From an uncultured Collinsella sp. (GTDB lineage Bacteria > Actinomycetota > Coriobacteriia > Coriobacteriales > Coriobacteriaceae): a stretch of 64,000 bases of DNA. Position numbers and translations under genes: made by a program. The notes beneath the pieces are model-generated. The model was not told where the DNA came from and searched no databases. It was given only the letters and a program-made list of their open reading frames with translations. Location: assembly GCA_900757205.1 (NCBI GenBank), contig CAAENA010000048.1:1-64000 (forward strand). Direction: 5' to 3'. Position 1 is the first letter of the stretch, and each line of letters begins with the position of its first letter. Shown piece by piece: positions 16,283 to 25,003 of the stretch.

Positions 16283-18214
16283 ATGAGGAAAACTCGCCCC
16301 GTCAACGCGCTCAAGAAGCTAGGCATAGGCCTCGCCTTTGGAGCTGCGACCATCATGTCCATGCCGACATCTGCGCTCGCCTGCACGCAGATGTACATGG
16401 GCAAAAACCTTACGGCCGACGGCAACACGTACTACGGCCGCGCCGAGGACTTTGGCAAGCGCTATCTTAAGCACTACGGCATCGAACCTGCCCACGAACC
16501 TGGCTTTAAGTACAGCTCGATTGAATCTGCTTTTGAATACACTTCGAACAAGCCTACCTATCGCTACAGCTATGTACGCGACCACCCCTCCAACTGGATG
16601 GGTCGCACCGACGCCTACTCCGAGGCCGGCATCAACGAGAAGGGCGTCTCCTGCTCCGCCACGCTAAGCACCTCCTATAACGAGGAGGCCGCTGCAGCAG
16701 ACCCCATCGATGAGGAAGTGGGTCTGGGCGAGTACAGTTACGGCAGCATCATCCTGGGCGAGAGCGCCACGGCCCGCGAGGGCGTCGAGCTTCTCGGCAG
16801 CCTGATCGATGATCAAGGCGTCTGCACCAACGACCAGATCATCATCGCCGACAACAACGAGACCTGGCTGTTCGCCACACTTTCCGCCCATCAGTGGATC
16901 GCCATGAAGCTCGCTGACGACGTCGCGTCGCTCAACCCTAATATCGGGAGCCTCAACTACGATGTCGACCTCAATGACACCGAGAATTGCCTCCACTCTG
17001 AAAAGATCCAATCCATGCCCGAAGAAAAGGGTTTCGCCAAATACTCCGCTGACGGCAAATTCGATGTCGCCCAAACGTATGGCGAAAGCCTCGCCGATTC
17101 CGGCGTAAACCAGTGGTCCCGCTATGTGCAAGGCCGCGATTATTTTGGTAGCCAGCTGACCGAAGGCACAGATTACGACATTATCACAGTAAAGAAGAAA
17201 GGAAAACCTGACCAAAAGGGAGCCATGGTCAGCGAAATCCAGCCCCTGTTCTTCAAGCCTGGCAAGTCTGGTTGGAGCACTTTCGAGTTGATTCGCGCCT
17301 TCGGCAACCGCGGCGAGAACGTCCCTGGCCTCAACGCGAACACTGATGGTGTTTATTGCATCGGCAGCGAGCGCAACACCGAGATCAACCTCTTCCAGAT
17401 TCGTCGCGGGTATGACCCCGAAGTCGCTACCATCCAGTGGGAAATGCTCTCCCGCGCTGCGTACTCCGTCGCCATCCCGTTGTACTCCGCTCTGATAACT
17501 GAGGTCAGCCCGTACTTCAGCGATCAGACCGTCTCCTTCGATCACTGCGAACAGACTGACGTCGTGTACAACGAGGAGCCCGAGAACTCAATCAACTACG
17601 TCCTCATGGACATCAGCTCGCTCTGCTTTGAGAACCCTGACACCCTTGGTATCAGCGTCCGTGCCTACCTCGATGCGCTCCAGAACGAGCTCATCGAGCA
17701 GAACAAGGAAGTTGACGCCGCCATGCTGGCCGAGACGACCACCGAGGGCCGCACTGCCCTGGCCAACAAGGCCGGCAAGGCTGCTACCGAGAACACCTAC
17801 GTCAAGTGCAAGGCCCTGCTCCAGGAGATGCGCGCCTATCAGAAGGCCGAAAACTTCGACCAGCCCTTCACCCCGAGCGACCTGAACACCGAGACCAACG
17901 GCCTCAAGGTGTCCATCACCTATGCCAAGGACACTCTTGCCACCGACCCGGTGACCCCGGATCAGCCCGGAACTCCCGAACAGCCCGGTACCCCCGAGCA
18001 GCCCGCTAAGCCCGAACAGCCCACCACCAAGCCCGAGAAGCCCGGCAAGTCGGACACCACGACCACGGTAACCACCAACAAGACGAACACCAAGGGCGGC
18101 CTGCCCACCACTGGCGATCGTTTTGATGGCCGCATGGTGGCTGCATTCGCCATCGCTGGCGTTGCCGTCATCTCCGCGGGCGGTTACTTCCTCTACCGTC
18201 GCAATAAGGAGTAA
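16283..18214 (+). CDS. Sortase-anchored C69-family dipeptidase
   Basis: Secreted Ntn-type cysteine dipeptidase (peptidase family C69) of 643 residues. A basic, hydrophobic signal precedes ALACTQMYMGKNL; Cys34 would become the N-terminal nucleophile after cleavage. The central domain carries YYGRAEDFGKRY, SEAGINEKGVSCSAT and GSEIN-like segments. Residues about 560-595 are a Pro-rich PEQPGTPEQPG repeat spanning the wall, followed by LPTTG at 607-611, a hydrophobic helix and RRNKE: a sortase anchor. GGGAGGG lies just before the ATG. Expected to trim dipeptides at the surface, supplying amino acids from host or diet peptides. Confidence 0.92.
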   Translation: MRKTRPVNALKKLGIGLAFGAATIMSMPTSALACTQMYMGKNLTADGNTYYGRAEDFGKRYLKHYGIEPAHEPGFKYSSIESAFEYTSNKPTYRYSYVRDHPSNWMGRTDAYSEAGINEKGVSCSATLSTSYNEEAAAADPIDEEVGLGEYSYGSIILGESATAREGVELLGSLIDDQGVCTNDQIIIADNNETWLFATLSAHQWIAMKLADDVASLNPNIGSLNYDVDLNDTENCLHSEKIQSMPEEKGFAKYSADGKFDVAQTYGESLADSGVNQWSRYVQGRDYFGSQLTEGTDYDIITVKKKGKPDQKGAMVSEIQPLFFKPGKSGWSTFELIRAFGNRGENVPGLNANTDGVYCIGSERNTEINLFQIRRGYDPEVATIQWEMLSRAAYSVAIPLYSALITEVSPYFSDQTVSFDHCEQTDVVYNEEPENSINYVLMDISSLCFENPDTLGISVRAYLDALQNELIEQNKEVDAAMLAETTTEGRTALANKAGKAATENTYVKCKALLQEMRAYQKAENFDQPFTPSDLNTETNGLKVSITYAKDTLATDPVTPDQPGTPEQPGTPEQPAKPEQPTTKPEKPGKSDTTTTVTTNKTNTKGGLPTTGDRFDGRMVAAFAIAGVAVISAGGYFLYRRNKE

Positions 18215-18221
18215 CGTCTTA

Positions 18222-18276
18222 GCTGAGCGGGCGGGGCACATGAGTCACCACGCCCACTTAACCCGCCTTTTTGACC
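18222..18276 (+). terminator. Likely terminator of the C69 gene
   Basis: GGCGGG and CCCGCC pair across a 26-base loop and are followed by TTTTT. A weaker structure than others in this window. Confidence 0.55.
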
Positions 18277-18336
18277 GACGGGAAACCCGCCTGAAATCTT
18301 TTTAAAAAAGATTTCCCCGCACACACTTCGCTGTGC

Positions 18337-18540
18337 TATAGTGCAGCGCAACAGCAACTAGGTGCGACCGCGCCACGGCATCACGAAAGGAGCCACCAAC
18401 ATGAAGAACACGATGAAGTCTCTCAACAACTGGTGGTGGCGTGATGCGAATACGATCGGTCGACAGTGAGTCCCTCACGCCTGTTTTTGCGCTCTAGGTG
18501 ATTGGAAGGCCTCCGGTTTCGACCGGGGGCCTTTTTCTAT
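18337..18540 (+). promoter_or_regulatory. Tryptophan attenuator leader of the ECF operon
   Basis: A -10 box TATAGT (18337-18342) with upstream TGTGC is followed by a 22-codon leader peptide with three adjacent Trp codons (18401-18469). Downstream, AAGGCCTCCGGT (18506-18517) and ACCGGGGGCCTT (18522-18533) form a terminator with one G-U pair, followed by TTTTT. CGGTCGA (18457-18463), at the end of the leader gene, can pair exactly with TCGACCG (18519-18525), which would break the terminator. GCCACCA before the start codon can pair with TGGTGGC of the Trp codons. Ribosome stalling at Trp codons when Trp-tRNA is low would then allow transcription of the transporter. Confidence 0.85.
18401..18469 (+). 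CDS. Tryptophan leader peptide (22 residues)
   Basis: Short gene with AAAGGAG nine bases upstream of ATG. Its product contains NNWWWRDANTIGRQ, three consecutive Trp codons out of 22, the mark of a transcription-attenuation leader peptide. It is not expected to have a function as a protein. The gene is followed by antiterminator and terminator strands, then the first S-component gene. Confidence 0.9.
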   Translation: MKNTMKSLNNWWWRDANTIGRQ

Positions 18541-18613
18541 CTCGAGCCCGATCGCATTCGCATCACGCGCCTCCGCTTTTCTCTTGCAATCCCCTTCCGA
18601 AAGGATTTTCACC

Positions 18614-19186
18614 ATGTCTCAGAACACCACCGCCACCCAGCCCCGCACCGTCCAGACCGCCGATCGCGGCAAACTCGATGTCCGCGCCCTCGTCCTGCTC
18701 GCCATCCTGCTCGCCGCCGGCTTCATCCTCAACTTCACCGTCGGCAAGGCAATCTCGGGCATCTCGGGCGGCATGATCAGCCCCGAGTTCATCATCTCGG
18801 CCTTCTGCCTCACCATCCTGGTCGTTCGCCCCAACATCGGCCAGGCGCTCGTCATTGGCCTTATCTCGGCTGCCGTGATCCAGATCACCACCACTTCGCC
18901 GTTCGTCGATTTTGCCGCCGAGGGCATCGCCGCCATGCTCATGGCCGGCATCGTCAACGCCGCCGGCAAGAACGGTCAGGTTAAGCCTGCCGTCGCCATC
19001 GTCGCTACCTTCGTGACCACCTTTGTCTCCGGCGTCATCTTCATGGTCATCAAGATGACCATGCTCGGCGTGGTGGGCGAGCTCGCCGCCGCCATGTTGC
19101 CCGTCGTCGCCATGACCGCCGTCTTTAACGCCATTCTGGTCGGCGCCCTCTACCTGCCCATCCAGAAGGCCCTGAAGCTCAACTAA
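18614..19186 (+). CDS. ECF transporter S component-like protein 1 (probable Trp or related uptake)
   Basis: Integral membrane protein of 190 residues with about five to six hydrophobic helices, fitting an energy-coupling-factor substrate-binding subunit. Helix 1 reads RALVLLAILLAAGFILNFTV; GMISPEFIISAFCL and IQITTTSPFVDFAAEGIAAM follow. It is paralogous to the next gene. The ATG at 18614 has AAAGGA upstream. The Trp leader in front implies the transported compound is tryptophan or a precursor or derivative; that is inference from regulation. The family assignment rests on the following ATPase and EcfT genes. Confidence 0.8.
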   Translation: MSQNTTATQPRTVQTADRGKLDVRALVLLAILLAAGFILNFTVGKAISGISGGMISPEFIISAFCLTILVVRPNIGQALVIGLISAAVIQITTTSPFVDFAAEGIAAMLMAGIVNAAGKNGQVKPAVAIVATFVTTFVSGVIFMVIKMTMLGVVGELAAAMLPVVAMTAVFNAILVGALYLPIQKALKLN

Positions 19187-19190
19187 CCCG

Positions 19191-19292
19191 CTCGGCTTTA
19201 CGAGCCACCCCATCTTGGCGTTCATTCGTCGCTCGCGTACCCAAGTACGCTTCGCTCCTCTTTCGCGCCAACCTGGGGCCCTCGTAAAGTCG
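19191..19292 (+). repeat. Long-hairpin repeat, copy B
   Basis: Outer stem CTTTACGAG (19196-19204) with CTCGTAAAG (19281-19289), then CCCCA/TGGGG, middle stem TTGGCG/CGCCAA (19215-19220 and 19266-19271) and tip GCGTAC/GTACGC with CCAA loop (19235-19250). The core TTCATTCGTCGCTCGCGTAC matches copies A and C, whereas the stems differ but stay paired. It lies between the two S-component genes. Confidence 0.8.
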
Positions 19293-19394
19293 TCTCTGTG
19301 CTCCATTATTCAAAATTAATCCCCTTTTCGATTTAACCCCTTTCGTGGGGGTCCAGGACACTCTTGTCTCAAATCTCACCTTAAGGAGAACATC

Positions 19395-19946
19395 ATGGCC
19401 GCCAACACTCAGGCTCGTACTATTTCTACCAACGCCGCTTACGACAAAGGCATCCTCGATATCACCTCGCTGATCCTGCTCGCCGTCCTGCTTGCCGCCG
19501 GCTTTATCCTCAACATAACCGTAGGCAATGCCCTGGCCGTCACGGGCATCAAGCCGCAGTTCATCATTGCCGCCTATGCCCTAGCCATCGCGCTCACGCA
19601 GGCGAGCTTTGCCCAGGCTGCCATCTTTGGCATCCTGTCGGCAGCCGTTATCCAGATCACTACGTCAATCCCTGGCCTCAACTTTGTCACCGAGCTTACC
19701 GGCGCGCTGACGATGGCAGCGCTCGTTAAGTCAAACATCGGCGGCAGCAAGGTCAATCCCTTCATCGCCGGTCTGCTCACCACCCTGGTCTCGGGTGCCC
19801 TCTTCGCCGTCCTGGGCACCGTCATCATGGGTGCCGCGCTGCCCACGGCGCTCGCCAAGGTGCCCATCGTGCTCGGCACTGCCGTCTTCAACGCCGTCGT
19901 GGTCCAGGCCCTCTTCTTCCCCCTCCGCAAGGTGCTCAACAAATAG
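19395..19946 (+). CDS. ECF transporter S component-like protein 2
   Basis: Second S-component-like membrane protein of 183 residues, alignable to the first over its whole length (ILLAVLLAAGFILNITVGNA, then PQFIIAAYALAIALTQ and VIQITTSIPGLNFVTELTGA). AAGGAG precedes the ATG. Two S subunits sharing one ATPase/T module is the usual logic of group II ECF systems, and both may bind related ligands, or they may form a heteromer. The helix pattern and the conserved QITT motif near the middle are shared by both copies. Confidence 0.78.
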   Translation: MAANTQARTISTNAAYDKGILDITSLILLAVLLAAGFILNITVGNALAVTGIKPQFIIAAYALAIALTQASFAQAAIFGILSAAVIQITTSIPGLNFVTELTGALTMAALVKSNIGGSKVNPFIAGLLTTLVSGALFAVLGTVIMGAALPTALAKVPIVLGTAVFNAVVVQALFFPLRKVLNK

Positions 19947-20014
19947 CCTGATATGATGGACGGAGCCGCAACTCCACGGCCCCGTCATCAAAGACTGTCC
20001 CAAACAACTAGCTC

Positions 20015-20058
20015 TTGGGGACGTTCTTAAACGACCAGTCATTAAAGAACGTCCCCAA
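20015..20058. repeat. GGGGAC palindrome upstream of ecfA
   Basis: Perfect 14-bp arms TTGGGGACGTTCTT and AAGAACGTCCCCAA around a 16-base loop, ending 18 bases before the ATPase start. It resembles other short palindromes in this window with GGGAC-type cores (36648, 37862, 50775). It may be a mobile repeat or influence expression of ecfA. Confidence 0.75.
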
Positions 20059-20076
20059 TGACTATGAAAGGTATCC

Positions 20077-21828
20077 ATGGAAACGATCATCAACGTCGAC
20101 GATGTCTCGTTCTCCTATGGCACGCAGACCGAGCAGGCGCTCAGCCACATCTCGCTCAGCGTGAACAAGGGAGATTTCATCGGCATCATCGGGCCCTCGG
20201 GCGCCGGCAAGTCCACGCTTGCCGCTTGCCTGTCGGGTGCCGTGCCCCACCACTACACGGGCACGTTCTTTGGGTCCGTCATGGTTGGCGGCCACGACAC
20301 CTGCGAAGCCTCGCTCACCGACGTGTCGCAAATCGTCGGCAGCGTGCTGCAGGATATCGACACGCAGATGGTCGCCTCGGTCGTCGAGGACGAGATGCTC
20401 TTTGGCCTCGAGAACTTTGGCGTTCCCCACGACCAGATCGAGCAGCGCGTGAGCGAAACGCTCGAGACCGTCGGCATCAGCGACCTGCGCGACCGCGAAA
20501 TCGCCACCCTCTCGGGCGGACAGAAGCAAAAGGTAGCCATCGCCGCCATCCTCGCCATGCGTCCGCGCGTCTTGGTTCTCGACGAGCCCACCGCGGCACT
20601 CGACCCCGCCAGCTCCACGTTGGTCTTCGAGACGCTGCGTGAGGCAAACCGCACACTTGGAATCACCATCGCCGTCGTTGAGCAAAAGGTCGCCCTGCTC
20701 TCGGAGTACTGCAACCGCGTGCTCGTGCTCAACCATGGCGAAATCGCGCTGCAGGGCGAACCACACGAGGTCTTCGCGCATACCGACGAGCTCCGTGCCA
20801 TCGGCGTCGACTGCCCTCGCGTCACGCGTATCTTCAATAGCCTCGAGGCCGATGGCCTGGTAAGCGGTACCCCTTGCTTGGATGTCGATGAGGCCGAGCG
20901 CCTGATTTCGGGCATCGTCGACCCCGCACACGCGGCCAGCGAAGCCCAGGCGCCCGCCGGCTCACCGCACGCACCGTCGTTGCGCCCTCATGCCAAGGAC
21001 GCCGAACCCGTACTCACCTTCGACCATGTTGAGTTTGCCTATCCCAATGGCGGCGCCGCCGTACACGACCTTAGCCTGACGCTCTATCCTGGCGAGCTCG
21101 TGGGCATCGTCGGCCAAAACGGTGCCGGCAAGACCACGCTCACCAAGCTGCTCACAGGCCTGCTCAAGCCCGCCTCGGGCAGCGTGCGCGTCACGGGACT
21201 GGATACCGCGGCCGTTCCCACGAGCCGCATCGCCCGCGAAGTCGCAACCCTCTTCCAAAACCCCGACCGCCAGATCTGCAAGGATACCGTACTCGACGAG
21301 GTCGCTTTTGGCCTGGAGCTTGCCGGCATCGACCGTGCCGAGGCTCTGCGTCGCGCTCGACTCGTTATCGACCGCTTTGGCCTGCCTGCCGATGAGGCAC
21401 CTTTCTCGCTTTCGCGCGGCCAGCGACAAATGGTGGCGCTTGCCTCCGTCGTAGTGGTTGAGCCCAAGATCGTCGTGCTCGACGAGCCCACGAGCGGCCT
21501 TGATTACCGCGAGTGCATGACCGTCATGGAAACGGTGCGCACCATGGCCGAGCGCGGCTGCGCCGTTATCATGGTCTGCCACGATATGGAAGTCGTCTCG
21601 GATTTTGCCGAGCGCATTGTGGTAATGGCCGACGGTAGCATCCTCGACCGCGGCCGCACGCACGAGCTATTCTCGAACATCGATCTCATGCAGCGTGCCT
21701 ATGTTGAGCCGCCCCAGGTTATTGAACTCTCGCGCCGTCTGGCATCTTCCGTCTCGCCCGCTTTTGCGCAGGTGAGCGAGGTCACCGATGTCGTTCGCAT
21801 TACCAAGGAGATGGTCCGCCGTGGTTAA
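20077..21828 (+). CDS. ecfA: ECF transporter ATPase, two fused ABC domains
   Basis: Energy-coupling-factor ATPase of 583 residues in which both nucleotide-binding domains are in one chain (EcfA1-EcfA2 type fusion). Domain 1: Walker A GPSGAGKST (39-47), signature LSGGQKQKV, Walker B VLVLDEPTAALD. Domain 2 starts near residue 305: Walker A GQNGAGKTT, signature LSRGQRQMV, Walker B IVVLDEPTSGLD. An Ala/Pro-rich linker joins them. ATP hydrolysis drives toppling of the S component. It overlaps the EcfT start by eight bases, so the two are translationally coupled. Confidence 0.94.
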   Translation: METIINVDDVSFSYGTQTEQALSHISLSVNKGDFIGIIGPSGAGKSTLAACLSGAVPHHYTGTFFGSVMVGGHDTCEASLTDVSQIVGSVLQDIDTQMVASVVEDEMLFGLENFGVPHDQIEQRVSETLETVGISDLRDREIATLSGGQKQKVAIAAILAMRPRVLVLDEPTAALDPASSTLVFETLREANRTLGITIAVVEQKVALLSEYCNRVLVLNHGEIALQGEPHEVFAHTDELRAIGVDCPRVTRIFNSLEADGLVSGTPCLDVDEAERLISGIVDPAHAASEAQAPAGSPHAPSLRPHAKDAEPVLTFDHVEFAYPNGGAAVHDLSLTLYPGELVGIVGQNGAGKTTLTKLLTGLLKPASGSVRVTGLDTAAVPTSRIAREVATLFQNPDRQICKDTVLDEVAFGLELAGIDRAEALRRARLVIDRFGLPADEAPFSLSRGQRQMVALASVVVVEPKIVVLDEPTSGLDYRECMTVMETVRTMAERGCAVIMVCHDMEVVSDFAERIVVMADGSILDRGRTHELFSNIDLMQRAYVEPPQVIELSRRLASSVSPAFAQVSEVTDVVRITKEMVRRG

Positions 21829-22567
21829 CGTCATCGACTACATGCCAGGCGATACGCTGCTGCATCGCCTGAACCCCGTCGTCAAATTGGGCCTCGCCGC
21901 CGCCATCATCGTCGGCATCTTCTTGTCCGACACCTACGTGGCGCTGCTGGGCTTTTTGGTGCTCACCCTTGCGCTGGGTGCCTATGCCGGCGTCGTCGAC
22001 CGTCTGTTCTCGCTGCTCAAGTTGCTGATTCCGCTCGCGCTTATCATGCTGGTGCTCCAGCTTGCCTTTATGCGCGATGGCAACGTTGTGTGGGGCTTTA
22101 TCACCGACACGGGCCTCATCACAGGATCGAAGGCCTGTCTGCGCCTGCTGGGTGTGGCGTTACCGCTCATCCTCATGCTCATGGTGACCAAGCTCAACGA
22201 CCTTGCCAACGCCTGCGTCGAGGTGCTGCACGTACCGTATCGCTATGCCTTCACCTTTACCACGGCGCTGCGCTTTGTGCCGGTGTTTGGTCAGGAGATG
22301 AACGCCATCATGGAAGCGCAGACCGCGCGCGGCGTCGAGTACGACACCAAGAACCCTATCAAGAAGCTTAAGCTCATGCTGCCACTGTGTGTGCCGCTGC
22401 TCATCTCGAGCGTGGGCAAGACCGATGCCACGGCCTTGGCGGCAGAACAGCGCGGCTTCTATCTGCGCACGCGCGCCAGCTCGTACAAGCGCTACCCCAT
22501 CAAGGGCCTGGACATCGCCGTACTCATCGTCAGCATCGCCCTCATCGCCATCGGCTTCCTGTTCTAG
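21821..22567 (+). CDS. ecfT: ECF transporter transmembrane component EcfT
   Basis: Scaffold membrane protein of about 248 residues that links ATPases to S components. It begins MVNVIDYMPGDTLLHRLNPVVKL, has about five hydrophobic helices and the coupling-helix motifs ERAR-like AQTARGVEYDT and AEQRGFYLRTR. Start is the GTG at 21821, with AAGGAG ten bases upstream inside ecfA. It completes a four-protein transporter with the two S components and the fused ATPase. A strong terminator follows. Confidence 0.93.
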   Translation: MVNVIDYMPGDTLLHRLNPVVKLGLAAAIIVGIFLSDTYVALLGFLVLTLALGAYAGVVDRLFSLLKLLIPLALIMLVLQLAFMRDGNVVWGFITDTGLITGSKACLRLLGVALPLILMLMVTKLNDLANACVEVLHVPYRYAFTFTTALRFVPVFGQEMNAIMEAQTARGVEYDTKNPIKKLKLMLPLCVPLLISSVGKTDATALAAEQRGFYLRTRASSYKRYPIKGLDIAVLIVSIALIAIGFLF

Positions 22568-22599
22568 TTCGCCACCGACAGCAACCGCCCAACGCAAAA

Positions 22600-22640
22600 G
22601 GCCTCGGCTCGCACCAAACGAGCCGAGGCCTTTATTGTTT
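22600..22640. terminator. Terminator of the ECF operon
   Basis: AAAGGCCTCGGCTCG and CGAGCCGAGGCCTTT pair perfectly (15 bp) around a seven-base loop, then TATTG. It lies between convergent ecfT and racemase genes and can act for the plus strand. Confidence 0.92.
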
Positions 22641-22692
22641 CACCAGATAAAACCTACCAAAATTAACCTGTCCCTTTTTGACGGGTGGGAAG

Positions 22693-23439
22693 CTAGAGGC
22701 GGTAGGGGACGCCGCTGCGGATGATGGATTCGCGCACCAGGACATCCATGGCATCGAGGGTGATCTCGGGCATCTCTCGATACTTCTGCAGCACCGATAG
22801 CTCGGTGCAGGCCAGAATGACACGGTCGCAGCCGCTACGGGCGAACTCCCACATCACGCGGTCGAACTTATCCATATCGGGCTCACGTCCGGCTTTCACA
22901 TCATCGTAGATAAGCGACATCACATCGTTCTGACGTTTCTCGCTGGGATAGACGACCTCAACACCCGCAGCCTCGCATTCGCGGCCGTAGACGCCCGCGC
23001 CCACGGTTCCGTCGGTGCCCATAATGCCAATCTTGTGCACCGGCTCGGCCGGCATACTCAGGTTGGGGTCGAACTCGCACTCCCCCATCACCGCACCCGC
23101 AAGGGCATAGCGCACCGACTCACGCGGCATGTGGATAATCGGCACCTTCGTAAACGACTGGATCTGGTCGTAGAAGTAGTGCGACGTGTTGCAGGGAATG
23201 GCAATGTGCGCACAGCCCAGCGACTCGAGTGCCTGGGCACACTCTTTCATGGTCGCCAGCAGCTTGGCATGCTCGCCGGTCTTAATGGCAAGCGTGCGGT
23301 CGGGCATGGTCGACTTGGAGAGCACCACCATGTCGATATGTTCCTGATCGCAGGCAGCAGCCGTATGGCGCACCACCTGGTCGTAGTAATACGACGTGGC
23401 CTCGGCGCCCATGCCGCCGATAACTCCCAGCTTTTCCAT
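22693..23439 (-). CDS. Aspartate/glutamate racemase family protein
   Basis: Cofactor-independent amino acid racemase of 248 residues. The two catalytic cysteines are in IAIPCNTSHYFYD and VILACTELSVLQ, the usual two-base pair, with N-terminal LGVIGGMGAEATSYYYDQ. GMGAEAT is typical of aspartate racemase. The AGGAGG before the ATG at 23439 fixes the start. Directly upstream on the same strand is an ATP-grasp enzyme resembling D-aspartate ligase, so this racemase most likely supplies D-aspartate for peptidoglycan cross-bridges. Confidence 0.88.
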   Translation of the reverse strand: MEKLGVIGGMGAEATSYYYDQVVRHTAAACDQEHIDMVVLSKSTMPDRTLAIKTGEHAKLLATMKECAQALESLGCAHIAIPCNTSHYFYDQIQSFTKVPIIHMPRESVRYALAGAVMGECEFDPNLSMPAEPVHKIGIMGTDGTVGAGVYGRECEAAGVEVVYPSEKRQNDVMSLIYDDVKAGREPDMDKFDRVMWEFARSGCDRVILACTELSVLQKYREMPEITLDAMDVLVRESIIRSGVPYRL

Positions 23440-23523
23440 CGCCGCCTCCTTGGTGACGCTTGCGCAATTGCGCGTATCATACCCGCGCCCGCCCGATGTA
23501 AACCGGACGGGCGCCGCACTCAT

Positions 23524-24780
23524 CTACTTGTAATACGTCTTGAACAGCTTAAAGTGGCGCAGCTTGGTGTGCCACATGCGCAGCCAGCGGTTAAAGACAA
23601 AGTCGCCCTTCATAAACGAAGGGTCGGCGCCCTTGCCTTCCTTGTCCAGGCGATGCACCTTAGCGCGCAGCTCGGGATCCTTGACGTACTTGTCGACGAC
23701 GCCCATGGGAACGACCATCCACAGCGCCTCGTCCTGCGCCGTCACAAACTCCGGCTCAAACGGGCGGTTGAACACATACTCGTCCACCACATACTTGGCA
23801 ACGTTAAAGCCGCTGTTAGTGACGTAGTAGTTGCTGCGACCTTGGCGCGTGTTGAAATCGAAGAACTTAAACGAGCCGTCGCGTTCGTCGTACTTAACGT
23901 CAAAGTTGGAATAACCCACAAAGTGAAGGTCCTCGAGCAACTTGCGCACGCCGCCCATGAGCTCGTCATTGGGCTCGGTGATGATACAGGCGTGGTTGCC
24001 GACACCGTGAGGCTGATGCTCCTCGAGCAGCACGTGACCCAGGCACATCATGCGCACCTTGCCGTTGCGGTCGGAATAACTGGTGAGCACGCGCATGTAC
24101 TCGTCATTGCCGGGCACGCGATCCTGCAAGATCAGGTCGTCGGTGTAGCCGCTGGCATACGAGTCGCGAATGACCTGTTCCAGCTCGGCACGGTCGGCAA
24201 TCTCATAGGCCTTTTTCTGGCCCTCGAACTCGTGCTGCCACCACATGATGCCGTCAGAAGGCTTCAGAATCATCGGGTAAGGAAAATCGATCTGGTCGAG
24301 CACTTCGGCAGGTGCCTCGCCTTGGGCGTTCAGCATCGCCATGGTGAAGGTAAAGGTATGCGGATAGGGCACGCCATGCTTCTCGCACAGCTCGTAGAAG
24401 ATCTCCTTCTTCTGACACTGCTCAAGCATGCTGTAGGGAGCGTAAGGCGCGACGATGTTATCCGCCAACTCATGGGCATCCTTGGCCTGAGCCACGAGGG
24501 CAACATAGTTATCGCCACAGCCCACAAGAACAATCGTCTTATCGGCATGCGCTTGGGCAATGCCGTTGACGGTCCTGAGCATCACGGGCATGGTATCGAT
24601 ATCCACGTTGGGCGTGTAGTCGATAATCTGGCTGCGGTACGCGGGACCCGTCTGGTACTTGCCAAAGACCAGGCTCTTGACCTGGTACTCCTCATAGAAG
24701 GCGCGCGCCACCGAATAGGCGTTGATGTCGCCACCGAGCAGCACGGGAATGAACTCGCGCTCTGTAAACTGCAATGCCAT
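23524..24780 (-). CDS. ATP-grasp D-aspartate ligase-like protein
   Basis: Carboxylate-amine ligase of 418 residues. The N-terminus FTEREFIPVLLGGDINAYSV followed by EEYQVKSLVFGK resembles Aslfm-type D-aspartate ligase of Enterococcus, which adds D-Asp to the side chain of the peptidoglycan diamino acid. The ATP-grasp core includes YPMILKPSDGIMWW, DDLILQDRVPGNDEYMRV and FKFFDFNTRQGRSNYYV. Aspartate racemase lies 84 bases downstream, as expected for a D-Asp bridge pathway. Which diamino acid it acts on here cannot be told; Collinsella walls are reported with ornithine and aspartate. Confidence 0.82.
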   Translation of the reverse strand: MALQFTEREFIPVLLGGDINAYSVARAFYEEYQVKSLVFGKYQTGPAYRSQIIDYTPNVDIDTMPVMLRTVNGIAQAHADKTIVLVGCGDNYVALVAQAKDAHELADNIVAPYAPYSMLEQCQKKEIFYELCEKHGVPYPHTFTFTMAMLNAQGEAPAEVLDQIDFPYPMILKPSDGIMWWQHEFEGQKKAYEIADRAELEQVIRDSYASGYTDDLILQDRVPGNDEYMRVLTSYSDRNGKVRMMCLGHVLLEEHQPHGVGNHACIITEPNDELMGGVRKLLEDLHFVGYSNFDVKYDERDGSFKFFDFNTRQGRSNYYVTNSGFNVAKYVVDEYVFNRPFEPEFVTAQDEALWMVVPMGVVDKYVKDPELRAKVHRLDKEGKGADPSFMKGDFVFNRWLRMWHTKLRHFKLFKTYYK

Positions 24781-25003
24781 GGAAACTTCCTATCATGAAC
24801 TGCCCACACAACGGGGCGGTCTTTGCGCAACTGATTTATTCTAGCGTGCCAAGCCGCCGGCGCCCAAAGCTCCACCGTATCTATGGCAATCGACGCAATC
24901 GTCCAGCACGAAGACGGCGCTCACCGTTGTATGACAATGGGCAATGAACCTACCATTGTTGTAGGATTCAGCGTATTGACATCCTCGAACGAAAGGCGCG
25001 CAC

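Noticed and set aside
17940..18070. PEQPG repeat as a possible DNA repeat element
   Set aside because: It is an in-frame Pro-rich wall-spanning segment of the C69 dipeptidase, normal for sortase-anchored proteins.
23035..24798. 587-codon plus-strand open frame across the ligase and racemase
   Set aside because: Antisense to two recognisable genes with their own ribosome-binding sites; the predicted protein has no domain.
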